Positions 34,326-46,199 of a DNA stretch of 64,000 nucleotides are shown in pieces (the stretch's first letter is position 1; every line of letters begins with the position of its first letter). The notes below the pieces were generated by a model, which made no database searches, had not been told where the DNA came from, and saw only the letters and a program-made list of their open reading frames with translations. Made by a program: the position numbers and the translations under genes. Source of the stretch: Isoetes taiwanensis (lineage: Eukaryota > Streptophyta > Lycopodiopsida > Isoetales > Isoetaceae); the NCBI GenBank assembly GCA_021234155.1, contig JAJEKV010000011.1, forward strand, positions 19,234,677 through 19,298,676, read 5' to 3'.

Positions 34326-36327
34326 ATTAATCGTGGATGTGTGAAGGCATTTATGTGTGTTAGTTGTGGTTGTGTCGTGAACATGCACAATGCATCTAGG
34401 GCAATATATGTAGAGGTGCGTTGGACACATATAGATAGTGAACAAATTTACCTTTAAATTGTACATATAATATGAAATTCAAACAAAATATTACACAAAT
34501 GTACAGGGTGTACATGCAAATACAAAATATTTTGGTGCAAATAGAGGTTATGTCCGTCAGTCTCAATGAATCCACATCATGAAGAACCTGTCCCAAAGAA
34601 TTATCATTCATAATCATTCGTTAGATGCATGCATTCTTGAATGTCTCACATAAATGACTGTCAATAGTTCTCAAACCTTCAAAACATGTAGCTCCTGGTA
34701 CATTGCTAAGCAGCATCTGCAAATAAAATCGTTCGCCCTATGAGGGAGTCACAAAGTACATTCTACCCACAGATGGCATAATCTGAATTGCGATGATGAA
34801 TCATCCATTTGCATGTTGCTTTGCTCCAAGTAATCACTTTATCTATATCCCATTTGGAGACGGAGCATTATATTGTCGTCTCACGTGAATCGTGTCGAAA
34901 AATGTGGCAACGAAGCCTGACCATTTGAACAAAAAAATGTATCCAGTTCATCCTTCTAAAGCAATGCTCCACAATTAGGTTGGTTAACCTTAGACATTTA
35001 GGTTGATATTTGGTTGTAGTTAACCCGAGTGCCTTGAATGAAGAACATTGACATTGTCTTTTTGAATTTAACTTGGGAATTAGATTATTTTCAACTTTCC
35101 CTCATTTTGACCTTTATTTTTAACTTCCAAACTCTGTATTTGCAACAATTTTAAATGTGGATTGAACAATCATTTTTGTAACATATTGAGTGGTTGTGTA
35201 ATTAAGAAAAGGATACGCTGCCAAGGGTCAAGTCTAAGCAAAAATATATTGTGTTGTTGGTTGATTTTGGCATGATACCCAAAGAATATTGTCGGTTAAT
35301 TTTGGCGTGATACCCAAAGAGTTAACTACTTCCTCAAGGTTTAAAAATTTAATGCACAACACAACTTAGACACCTCTCATGGTCCAGGGAAATAGCAAAT
35401 AAATAGGATGCAACGGGAGGAAAACTCAACACAAAATTTGCATCATTACTGGTACTCTGTGTCGTCATAATGGGGTCTAAAACATGATGTGACGTCATGT
35501 TAACCCTGGGCTTGTATTTTTTGCCTTTCCAAAAGACGTTTTTAAAGACCAAAAAAATTTGCAATATGGTGTTGTCAGGCGTTACCAGAGCGACAAAGCA
35601 TTATCTTGACTTTGGCTACTTACATCATAGTGCTTGTGATAGTATTTGAAAAATAAGAACCTCTAGGTTAGAGAGCTTTGCTCAGGTGCTGTGATCTGGC
35701 GTTGTCTGGTCCTACCTTGAAGCTTAAATCTATTCAATTTGATTAGCCACAAATGAGAGTTGTTTTTCGGTTGGCTACCCAAGTACCAGATCAATCCACC
35801 TTAAGCTTCTGGAAAGATCGAGACGGTGGTTCTATAGCAGTCTGCTTGTATCTAGAATTTAGGCTGCCTCCACCATCTGAAGATTGAAGAATCTAATGCC
35901 AATAATGGGGAGAAAGAAAATTTGAATTGACCAAGCTTTGGTTGCTTGTAAATATAGAGGCTACCGCTCTTGTAAGTGAAGGTACTTTCTATACTTTTAT
36001 ATGAATCCTTGGACTCAATAAGGTTGTTGACAAATGTTACATAGCACATGTTGACAAATGTTACTTGGGCGAATGTTTGAAATGATTGCAAATGTTGAGC
36101 AATGTTGGACATATATCGGGCAGTTATAAATCAAATTACAATGTTGTTATAAATATTACAATATAATAATGTTGACCAGAATGTTCCAAACACAAATGTT
36201 ATCATAAAGGTTATGCGAAAGTCTTTTAACGTAAAAACCAGGTACGTTCAATTCTTGCCCCTGCGCCAATCAGATCATGCCATTTGGCAAGTTTCAAATC
36301 AAGAATCATGGGTTCATCACTACGATT

Positions 36328-36440
36328 CCTGTTTTACTTGCATTCCAGAAGCGCATCCTTTGTTTACTTGCATTCTGGCAAGATTACACTGCACTCCGCT
36401 GATTTACCTGCATTCTGGCTGACCTTTACTTGCATTCTGG
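36328..36440 (+). repeat. Short repeats of a tttacttgcattctgg motif
   Basis: Four spaced copies of t-tac-tgcattc(t/c) lie within 113 bp, followed at 36482-36523 by a 2 x 20 bp unit (ccactaaatgggctttccta). Low complexity; no function assigned. Confidence 0.6.
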
Positions 36441-37619
36441 ATTCAAGAATTGAACGTCCCTTGTTTCCACGTTATAAGAAAGCCCACTAAATGGGCTTTC
36501 CTACCACTAAATGGGCTTTCCTATATACGTAATTTGGGCATATGTCAAACATATGTTGGACAGCAGTTGGGTTGTTAGCAGAAAGGTTATGTGCAAGTCT
36601 TTAACATAATTTATAATTTGGGCATATGTCAAACATATGTTGGATAGTAGCTGGGCATATATTCAGACATATGTTGGAGACAAATGTTACACAATCTTTT
36701 AGTGTTTAGAGAAGCAACATAATAAGCATAATAAGCATGCTATATCACAAAGAAACAAATAATTCCAGAGTTCACTGTTCTTTTTCCTATAATTTGGTCA
36801 ATTTCTTTTCAATCAAAAAACCCTCAAAGCAACTGCAAGCATTTTGCAAACCGAACAATTACTTACACAAACAGAAAACATCCACCTTAGTTTTGCTTCC
36901 AGATGATCTCTCCATTATTTGACCTTTGAGACAATGCCTATGGCAGATCCCCAAGGAGTATCCTACCTTGCCTTGTTGAACAAAGGACCCTGCTGTTGAT
37001 AGTAATTGGGGCCCATCTGCTTATGTCCAACCATAGCCATAGACATAGCCAAATCCTTCCTCTGCGAAATGAGTTTTCTTTTTCCAACTTCATGATACAA
37101 TCTGCAATCTTCAGCACTCTTTACTTCAAAACCAAATCTAATGTTTGCATGGAGTCTCCACCATGAAGAAACCAAAATCTGTGTACCAATTATATGCATC
37201 AAAGGGCTTGTTCCCTACCGGTTATAGCTTGTGAATCGTATCCGCTACTTGCAAAAAAGAAAAATTTGGGTAGAGCGGTTGCTAGGAATTATAGAGACAT
37301 CTTTTCTTTGTTCCATCACGTGTGGACATGCATTGTTTCGGAAAAGAGCCGAAAAAAATAGTGCCTACCATTGCCAACAATCATATGCTTCAATAATGTG
37401 CATCTTCCAAGACACTGCTACATGTCCAGCAAGGCAGCGACCTCTTCTTTCATTCCATTCAATTTCTTTTACCTGAGAGTGGGTGTAACATTTTTCTCAT
37501 CTCTTGTTATTTTCCTGACATTTCTCATGCCTTGCTGTTTCCCTGAGTAAATAAAATGACTTGAATATGTTAAAAAGATAATGGAAAAGCCATAGTCTAG
37601 GATGACAGTTATACCTGGC

Positions 37620-38045
37620 CCGAAGGTGCTTGCCTTTGCTGGACACCTATACGGTGATCAGAAGGATGGCATACATTAAACTTGGATTCCACTTCTTCAA
37701 AAGCATTAGCAGATTGAAGGCATATCAAATTCAAACTTGTAGTTGACCAGCTTGTAGTCGCACCTGTACAAATAGATTAAAATTTGTACGAAAATAGGCC
37801 TCCAACATCTACATAATGTAGCAACAAAACCATAACCATGGAAATATTCTGATAACATTTCAAAAATGAAGGTGCTTGCCTCCGCTGGACACTTATACTG
37901 TGATCATGAAGAATGCAAAAACCAGACTTGAAATCCACTTCTTCAAAAGCCTTGAAGCCTAATAAAAGCACATCAATAGCTCAAGCATCTACATGAAAAA
38001 TGTAGCAAATATAGAAACCATGGGAACATTCTGATGCCATATTAT
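37620..38045 (-). repeat. Two-copy direct repeat, ~240 bp period
   Basis: ggtgcttgcct-tgctggaca...cacttcttcaaaagc occurs near 37626-37706 and again near 37871-37950. The following sequence (catctacat...aatgtagcaa, then accatgg and attctgat) is also duplicated near 37806-37854 and 37985-38037. It looks like a duplicated exon-plus-intron of a minus-strand gene fragment. Confidence 0.7.
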
Positions 38046-38591
38046 AAGTTTAAGCCCATACCTTAATGGATTGCTTGTAAGATACTGCCTAATGTTTCGC
38101 TGCCCCCATTCAACTTGATGCTCCTCAATGACTCATAAAAAGATAAATCCTCTGAGGATAAAGGATACAATTAGAACTATCTATATAAGGAAAACATCAA
38201 AATATCATGTCTATTTGAGGCAAACAGAAAAATTTCATGTTTTTCTCTATAATGCATGATCTATGGTTGCATGCAGGCAAAGAATAATGTGTTTTGTAAT
38301 GAACAATCTGCTAGGAAGACCCTTGGATCTATAAGTCAGCTGAAGCAATATATCACACTTTTTATGAACAACCAAACCTTGCATGCCAAGCAAGAATATT
38401 AGCTTACTATTTTTGTACGTAACTTTCTGCAGCCAAAAAGTGAAAATCCACCAGAAAGTTGCTTTTGTGCGCCAAAAAGTGAAAACCCACCAAAAAGTTG
38501 CTTTCGTGTGCCTGCATTAGAAAAACAACTCATAGGTTAAAAAGAATGGATAAATTTAAATATAAAGAATGAATCATCAAGATTTGAAAAC

Positions 38592-40212
38592 ATCTTCTTT
38601 CTTATTTTTGGATTGTGTTGGTATGTGTGCCAGGAACGCCGCATGTAACGCCGCATGCGGCGTTCCCTTCATCTTGCGGCGGCCCTCTTGCGGGATAAAG
38701 TTGCAGAATTTGAAATGCGTATCCAGCATTCAATGAAAGAATTTGAAATGCGTAGCCAGCATTCAATGAAAGAATTTAGAGTGGAGAAAAAACTTTCGAT
38801 GGCTATTGTCTACGAATTTTGTGCTCAGGCATTCTGGCGCCTCAAAAGTCCTCCGATTCATTTGGCGCCCGATCTCATTTTTTGGCACTTAGCTACGCCG
38901 GATATTAAAAGTGTGGGGCGCCATTGGATGCGGGTAAAACCACGGCATTGGGGCGACTTAGCGGGGCGGGTCGTGTGAAAAAAAACTAAATACCATTTTT
39001 TGCTCCGGGATTTTCCGGGATGCGAGTTGAAGTTCAAGAGAAATCTTTGCTTTCGATTCTTAGAGAGCATTTGGGCCTTGACTTGGAGGCTTAGGATCAA
39101 CCAGGTCATCTTTTATTTTGTATCGATTTGTTGGTGAACGTTTTCATGATTTTCAAGCTTTTTTACGTTTTCATATGCAGGATTCTAGATACAAATAGTT
39201 TGAATCCATTCCACACTACAATTTGTAAGGATCCAAGAACATTCGTCAGCCTGTCCATAGACATCATTGGTTTGTTCCTTTTTTATGTGTTGAGATGTAG
39301 TAGACAATATTACGGCGTTAATTCTATCTTTGCATTTTTTCTTCACCTATTTTATTTTGTCTGTTATATTCGTTTTAGCACTAATAAAGCTATATTCGCT
39401 TTTTGTCCTGTTAGTGCTAAAACCTAATATAATGCATAAAAAATAAAATAGGTGAAGAAAAATGCAAAAGATAGAATTAACGCCGTAATATTGTCTACTA
39501 CATCTCAACACATAAAAAAAGGAACAATTTCACGATGTCTATGGACAAAGCCGATTTTAATGTTCTTGATCCTTACAAATTGTAGTGTGGAATGGATTCA
39601 AACTATTTGTATCTAGAATCCTCGCATATGAAAACGTAAAAAGCTTGAAAATCATGAAAACGCTCACCAACAAATCGATACAAAATAAAAGATGACCTGG
39701 TTGATCCTAAGCCTCCAAGTCAAGGCCCAACTCGCTCCTCCCAAGAATCGAAAGCAAAGATTTCTCTTGAACTTCAACTCTGCATCCTGGAAAATCCTGA
39801 GCAAAAAATGGTATTTAGTTTTTTTCACATCACCCCGCCCCGGGCTAAGTCGCCCCAATGTCAGGTTTTACCCGCAGATCCAATGGCGCCCCACACTTTT
39901 AATATCCGATGTAGCTAAGTGCCAAAAATGAGATCGGGCGCAAAATGAATCGGAGGACTTTGAGGCCGTAATGCCTCGAGCACAAAATTGTGAGACAATA
40001 GCCATCGAAAGTTTTTTCTCCACTCTAAATTCTTTCATTGAATGCTGGCTACGCATTTCAAATTCTTTCATTGAATGCTGGATACGCATTTCAAATTCTG
40101 CAACTTTATCCCGCAAGAGGGCCGCCGCAAGATGAAGGGAACGCCGCATGCGGCGTTACATGCGGCGTTCCTGGCACACATACCAACACAATCCAAAAAT
40201 AAGAAAGAAGAT
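38592..40212. mobile_element. 1.62 kb fold-back (palindromic) element
   Basis: The whole segment is an inverted repeat with arms of about 800 bp around 39402; paired coordinates sum to 78804 at the ends and at the internal 16 bp palindromes (38648-38663 and 40141-40156). The small loop (taaagctatattcgc and neighbours) is flanked by ttagcactaa/ttagtgctaa. Each arm holds a 2 x ~36 bp tandem (gaatttgaaatgcgt-ccagcattcaatgaaa). No transposase is present; the 107-codon frame in the left arm and its mirror look fortuitous. No target duplication was found. FB-type or MULE-derived fold-back elements are the nearest known class. Confidence 0.88.
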
Positions 40213-41124
40213 TAGATGGGTTGGGAGCAAGCAAATTGCTCTAGGCACGTTTATGGATAATTCATAATGTTATGCACAACTTTATTAACACTTATTATTG
40301 TTTCCAAATTGAGATACAAATTCAAGCAATTGTTACACATACAACTACAATTCCATAAAACTAATGGGGGCCGAAATTGCTACTTTTGGACTACAAGGCA
40401 ATGAAATTTTAAATTTGCACATTCTAATTAGACCGCTTGCAATTTGTGGTACATGTGCAATGTATAGATTCTAATTGAGCTTCTTAGATAGAGGTTTTAC
40501 CCTTGCACATTATTGCCACCAATTACCAACACATGAATGTGGTGTAACATTACAGATTCTTCAATCATGATATGATATTTTTTCAAGCTACTTATTAAGA
40601 GACATCCTTCTCAACATTGGTGATAGAGACATCGCCAGTCACTAAGAGACATTCCTTTCTAAACATTGGGGATACGAGACACCACCTTTTCCTAACAGTG
40701 GAGATAAATGTGATACATATTTCAAAGTGGCATATGTTTTCAATAACCTTATATGTTTCATATTTAACCTCCCTAACATTTGATAAATGCTACGTATTTT
40801 GATGTCCCAAGTTCCTTTATGTTGTTACACAACGTCTAAGACCGTGTATTGTTACTCTCAAGATCTTAGGCTTAAAACTTTCTATGTAAGAAAAGGCTAT
40901 AAAGGGAATGTGTGTTACCTAAAAAACTCTATATGCACGAAATGCTGGAAATTTAATGCAAAAAATATATTGATAGAAGCCTAAATAATGACAACTCCCA
41001 AACCAAAACCCTAAATTATATGCACTCCAGTACATCCACACATTATACTTTACACTATGTTTTTTGTTATTCCTACCCATTTCATGAGCCCCTAACTAGC
41101 CAATAAACCCTAAAGCTTCACACT
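40213..41124. other. AT-rich stretch with no recognised gene
   Basis: Only short chance frames and small near-repeats (gagacatc-cc near 40600-40680) are seen. Confidence 0.6.
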
Positions 41125-41421
41125 TGGTCCTAATTCAACTATGCAAAATTGATTGCAAGACATGAATCCAATGCAATGCCTTGCCTCTTAGCAACATAGA
41201 TTAATTATCTAAAGAAGCACGAAAATACATCTTCTGTGTGGCCTGCAGAAGTAACGATGTTGGAACAGATTCCTGTGTGAGTTCTTATGTCTTTCAATTG
41301 AATAATTTTTTCCTTCTACAAGAATAAGTGCAAACATTTTTATTCCACCTAGAAACTATATTAATCACCCATTCCACACGTCCACGACTAATGCCCGGCA
41401 TCACCGGGCACACGTTTCTAG
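41125..41421 (+). mobile_element. Helitron-1 3'-terminal fragment, plus orientation
   Basis: Mirror of 25819-25521. It ends with a GCCCGGC/ACCGGGC stem (6 of 7 pairs, 41393-41409), acacgttt and CTAG (41418-41421), followed by host T within palindrome P. The host site is the first intron of the small secreted-protein-like gene, between GTAA and TTTTC of the donor region. The 5' side of this insertion is not in the window. Confidence 0.85.
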
Positions 41422-41503
41422 TTTTCTTTTAATTCTGCAAAGTTTAAAGTCTTTTCTTTTTATATTAGTATATTAATTTTAACCTTTAATGTTGATGTCA
41501 GGA

Positions 41504-41660
41504 GGTGAAATCTAGTGGCCTAGCTTCGTATGGAGCAAATCTTATTCTGCAGAAACATAGGCGTGTTCACCATGGCAACCCACCTCCACCACCCCCTCCA
41601 CCATTCCCAGCTCTTCTAGGTTTACGTGGTTTTGGGGGTTGCCATGGTGAACACGCCTAA
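41504..41660 (+). pseudogene. Exon 2 of the small secreted-protein-like gene (exon 1 removed by Helitron)
   Basis: After a consensus CAG acceptor the frame reads VKSSGLASYGANLILQKHRR, VHHGN, eight prolines, then FPALLGLRGFGG before running into the palindrome centre. It is the best view of the proline-rich tail. Exon 1 is absent because Helitron sequence occupies the intron upstream. Confidence 0.5.
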
Positions 41661-41697
41661 AGATTTGCTCCATACGAAGCTAGGCCACTAGATTTCA

Positions 41698-41913
41698 CCT
41701 CCTTACATCAACATTAATTTTGCAGAATTAAAAGAAAATTACCTCACGAACATCAATAGGAATTTTTCTAGCCTCCAACATACTCTTCTGTTGCAGCTTT
41801 ATTATCTCCACCATCTTGGTAGCCTTAGAAAGAGGTAAGACATTCCCCTCTACTTCTAACATTAACATAAAAAATGCAAAAATTGCTAGACCTATGAGCC
41901 TATTCTTTTCCAT
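41698..41913 (-). pseudogene. Small secreted-protein-like gene, copy e
   Basis: Exon 1 (41913-41743) reads MEKNRLIGLAIFAFF to VRE and is open. Most of the intron is deleted (about 40 bp remain instead of 84), and exon 2 has lost about 14 bp (gcaaatctttaggcg), so the frame after the splice is broken. Confidence 0.5.
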
Positions 41914-42092
41914 TTTGCAATTGTCGCACAACACATGTAATGGCCTCTTTTTATATGTGTTTTATAAGGCATGTTTGAATGTATATGGAAGTTGGTGCGT
42001 GTAAAGGTTAATTTATTGTTAGCCCACGAAATATATCTTATAGAGTACATTTGTTTGGTAGAACTAATGTATATTTTTCCCAATAAATGATC

Positions 42093-43387
42093 TAGGTGGT
42101 ATGGTGGGTGTGTGAAGTGTGATGATGTATGAAAGAGATGCTTTGACTAGAAAAAAAAAATCCTTAAGCCAAGTTGCTATAGGAAATGAAGGCTAGGCAA
42201 GGGGTTTGAAGTCATATGGGATCTTTTGCATGGAAAAGGAGATGAAGAACTCAAGATATGGATCATATGAAATAGTTATGCCAAGAACTCAATAGAAATA
42301 CCTCATACCAAGAACACTCAAGGGGTCTTCCAAACTTCAAACTTGCTTTGCTTGAATCTGAAACAGACCTAGCCCCTTGGCCTAGACCGTTGCACCGACA
42401 CGTTTAACATCTAAGTTAAACATCCAAGATACTTGTATACTTGCTCAATAAAGTATAGTCCCATTGTTCAGATAGTTACATACAAGGCCAAGCTCATCTG
42501 AGTTGGCATGCTAACAACTCTTAATATGTCGACAAGTCCTCCTTATAAGGATGACTCTGGAAAACGCTCCTGCTGTCGCACCCTCATCCCTAAACTGCCC
42601 ATCCGAATACCACATTCTCAGCTCAGGACGTACCGTCTTAAACATAAACAAACAACACAAGGGGGTTAGTCCACAAGGGCTAAGTGGGGAGGAAACCTTT
42701 CGGGAGCATCCACAATATCAACCACAAAGCAATCTAGCATACCCATCAAAGATAAGAACAACAACAATTTTACCTGCTCCACTACGCCCCTGCATTAGTT
42801 AGAACTCAGGCTACAAGCATGTTTACGTTCTCATCAATCGTATGTATGGATGCACATATGCCAAGCGTAATCCTTGGGTTGCAACCCCAAGGAGACCACT
42901 CTCTCCATCTGTACGTACAGGGTTTAACTCATCCGTCGGGCCATCTGGCTCGGATGCGGAGTTACACGGCCACCCCACCCCTCCGAAGGTGGGCCGTAAA
43001 TGCAACATGCCATCCGTCTAGCCATCTAGAACGGATGTGGAGTCTCACGGCCACCCCACCCCTCCGAAGGTGGGCCGTTTGCAAGATGCAACATCATCCA
43101 TCATGACTCTACAAGATAGAATATTACCAATAACCTTACAGGTTGATCCAATACGAGATATCATAGAATCCTCTTGCCTCTTACTTCCAAGAACAACTAC
43201 AAAACAATGCAATACAATAGAATAGGGTTCCTACCAAGATATTCCATAACCAAGTGACAACATCTCATTGCACATCTCAAAGCAAGAACATGAACTCCCT
43301 TAACATATAAGCAACCATAACTTTCATGTAATATCATAATCAAACTAATGTCTAGAGATAATGACATTCATTCTACCCCATCATTTT
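42093..43387 (-). repeat. Interspersed repeat A, copy 3 (inverted)
   Basis: Reverse complement of 23500-24790 with few substitutions. It contains the GC-rich 86 bp pair (42925-43092) and abuts the LINE-B poly(A), read here as T's at 43386-43397. Confidence 0.9.
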
Positions 43388-43643
43388 TTTTTTTTATTGA
43401 AGGCATCTATTTATATTAAGTATAAGTTAAATATACAAAAACTTTTTTCAAGGGAAGTGTAACCCTGGAGAAAATTAGAGACTGTTTAGAGATATAAGTA
43501 GCTGAAAAAAAAACAGAGTTTTCCTTGAAACAGTATCAGATAAAAACTAGTGGAGTCCTTTGAGATGCATGTTCGTCCTCTTCCTTGCTTTCCCTTTCAT
43601 AATCATGTGGAAGGTGCAGTAAATGCACCTACAAGTATCTGCC

Positions 43644-45402
43644 TTAGCCATGTTGCTGGTTCAGGGTAACCAAGTTTTGGCCAAGGATCTCAGAGGCCAG
43701 TTCCAAAACCCATTCAGACCATAGGCAAGATCTGAATAGATGGTTTTCATCTTCCTTGTAGGCTAGACATCTGTCACAAATATCAGAGTTAGTCATTGAA
43801 AGCTTAAACCTCTTACAGTTAGTTGCCAGTCCCTTATGCCAGAGCTGCCACATAAAGGCCTTGATTTTCGGATTAATTGGGCTGCTCCACATAAATTTGA
43901 GATTCCGTCTAGCTGTATTCGAAGAAACTCCCCATTTTAGGTGAATGGTGACAGTCCGATGCCTCATGAGAAATTTGTAAGCAGAATGGACTCTGTAACC
44001 AGTTACACCATTATGCTTCCAGGAGTCAGGGGAGTGGGACCATCTGCCATACATCACAGTATTGATAATAGCTTCATAAAGCATTTGTGTTTGTTGACCT
44101 TCCCCTGCAAGGACTGAGTTATGGAATAGAATGATCCCGTTATTATCATAGAGGTCTCTGATCATAGTAATCCCTTTTTGCTCCCAAAGTTTCGCTTGTT
44201 CAGGGAAATGACAGGCTATGCAAATATCGGGATTATCCAGAATGAGAGCGGGATTCCAGAAAATGGATTCCTCCATGGATAAACCCTTTTCCCAGGTGTA
44301 CATCTGTCTAATTTCAAGCCAAGCCTTAATCCACTTTTTAATAAGACTTGGAGTAGTGGCAGGAACAGAGAATGGAAAAAAGATAGGGTGGGGCAGATCC
44401 ATTTTCAGGTTTCTCCAACCATAAGGGTGGCATTTACTGATATAATGCCTGATCAGAATAGATATGGGATGTTTAATTTTATCATAGGAAGCTTTATGGA
44501 AATATTTTGCTGCCAGAGCTAGTCCTTGCTTCCTGACGTTTATTGTTCCAAGTCCACCTTCTGCTTTGGCCACAAGAGATAAACCTGCCAATAATACTTT
44601 GAAGCTTGTTAGTGACTTTTTTGGGAGCTAAAATAATGGAAGATTGGTAGACCTGCGAGGAAGAGATCATAAAATTGGCTATAATAGCTCTGCCATTTTT
44701 AGAGAGATATTTAGAATTCAGGGTGTCAACCTTTTTATAAAATTTATCAATAATATCATTCCACAAATCAGAGGCGTTACTTCTGATGGCAAAAGTGATA
44801 CCCAGAATCTTAGATTTAGTACATGGAGAATTATACTTACAGCCAAATAGGCCAGCTGCTTGGGTGCCTTTGTCAATGTCCCTGGCTTGAATAGCTGATT
44901 TAAGGGGATTAATTTTGCAACCTGAAGTTTGTCCAAAATCTTGAAGGATTTGCTGAGTGTTGATAATTGAACTTTGATCTATGGCTGTCAATATAAAAGT
45001 GTCATCAGCAAAATGCCCGTTGAGAATTTGGTCCACCTGAGAATTATCTGGGAGTTGAAGGCCTTTAATAGATTTGTCATTCTTGGCAGCTTCCAATCTG
45101 CTGTGCAAGGCCTCCATGACTATTAAAAACAAGAAGGGGGCCAGAGGGCACCCTTGTTTGACTCCTCTTCTTAAAGCAAAGAAGGGGCTACATTCACCAT
45201 TCACAAGCACTGCTGATCTAGAATTACCCAAAATGGCTTTAAACATACCTATGCTTTCCTCGTTAAATCCCAGAGCCCTGCAACATTTAAACAAAAAATT
45301 CCAACTGACCGTGTCGAAGGCTTTCGTGATATCCAGTTTGAGAAGAGCAATGTCTTGGTTGGATTCCTTGGCCCAGTGCAATCCTAAAATTGCAGTGACC
45401 AC
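43644..45402 (-). pseudogene. LINE-B right copy: RT palm and C-terminal domain
   Basis: Two overlapping frames (45402-44494 and 44591-43644). The first carries LKLDITKAFDTVSW, KQGCPLAPFLFLIVME and GHFADDTFIL without the stop found on the left. The second carries the GGLGTINVRKQGLALAAKYF block, KAFMWQLWHKG and the zinc ligands ICDRC...HLFRSC, then is cut by the 386 bp deletion. One frameshift near 44570 separates them. Confidence 0.85.
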
Positions 45403-45537
45403 ATTGTCAAGGATGAGACGGTCCTTAAGGTATGCTGATTGAGTGCTGCTGATTGCAGTGTTTAAAATCTTCTTGAGCCTTGCAGCCAGCGCACCTGCAA
45501 TTATCTTGTAGATAACATTAGTGAGCGAGATTGGTCT

Positions 45538-46194
45538 TGTGAAGTTATTTAAATAGTCATGTTATATTATATGTTGTATCTAACATATGTGTTGAAGAAA
45601 TTGTGCAGACAAAGAAGCTAAGGATTGCATGAGAAGAACAAGGCAAATCCTATGTAATCATAAAGGTTGCATAAGGTTGAAGCAAGGGTTTAAGGATTTT
45701 TAAATCCAATGGTTCTCATGTTTATTATTTTGTAACGAATATTCAATGGTCTGTGGAAGCGACGATTTCCAACTGAATGCATGTGGGATATATCGAAGAA
45801 ATCAAACTGCTATTCTTATGCTCAAAGATCTAGCCGTAACCGCCGGGATTCACATATATAGAGGCAAGAGGAAGACACATTCGGCACCAAGGTAGCTTCA
45901 AGCAGACGGATCCAGGCTAACACGAAGTTGAAGGAAAGCATTCCAGCATCGGTCAACGTTGGAGCAGTTTTATGGTCAATACCTTTTGAACAGTGAATTT
46001 CAATGGTGTATTGACCATTGTATTGGGAAGTTATTGTTTAAATTTGCACCAAGGAATTAGTGACCATATCTTGGCTTCCTTGGTGCTAGAACTTGGTTGA
46101 AATATTTTTGTTTGACTAGAAATACAAGTTCAAGGTTCATATTTTGTTAAGGCATCCTTGCTATTGGAATATTGAAGTGTTGCTCAATCTAACA
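45538..46194. mobile_element. 657 bp solo LTR with 5 bp target duplication
   Basis: The insertion starts TGTGAAG and ends CTAACA and is flanked by GGTCT on both sides (45533-45537 and 46195-46199). Removing it restores the LINE-B RT sequence seen at 20963-20990. TG...CA ends with a 5 bp duplication are diagnostic of an LTR retrotransposon reduced to one LTR by recombination. No related full element is in the window, so copia or gypsy origin is open. Confidence 0.92.
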
Positions 46195-46199
46195 GGTCT

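Larger units (their letters stand above)
34326..38591. other. Body next to Helitron-2: AT-rich, possible captured exons, small repeats
   Basis: No gene is recognised. Two minus-strand exon-like frames with nearby splice-like signals occur at 37202-36963 (ending NYYQQQGPLFNKAR) and 37971-37777 (with FKAFEEVDFKSGF and SVQRRQAP). A paralogous piece (AFEEVESKFN... VQQRQAPSGQ, near 37715-37615) precedes a GT donor. This could be a host gene fragment carried by a Helitron, a known habit of the class, but no family is recognised. Confidence 0.45.
41422..42092. repeat. Palindrome P, copy 3
   Basis: Mirror of 24791-25520. The left (inner) arm starts in the intron at the Helitron junction; the centre is near 41590-41660 with ccacctccaccaccccctcc. 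The other arm is complete apart from a ~14 bp deletion in exon 2. Confidence 0.88.

Noticed and set aside
38655-40149. Mirrored 107- and 93-codon frames in the fold-back arms
   Set aside because: They are two readings of the same palindromic arm, contain a short tandem repeat, and have no family resemblance.
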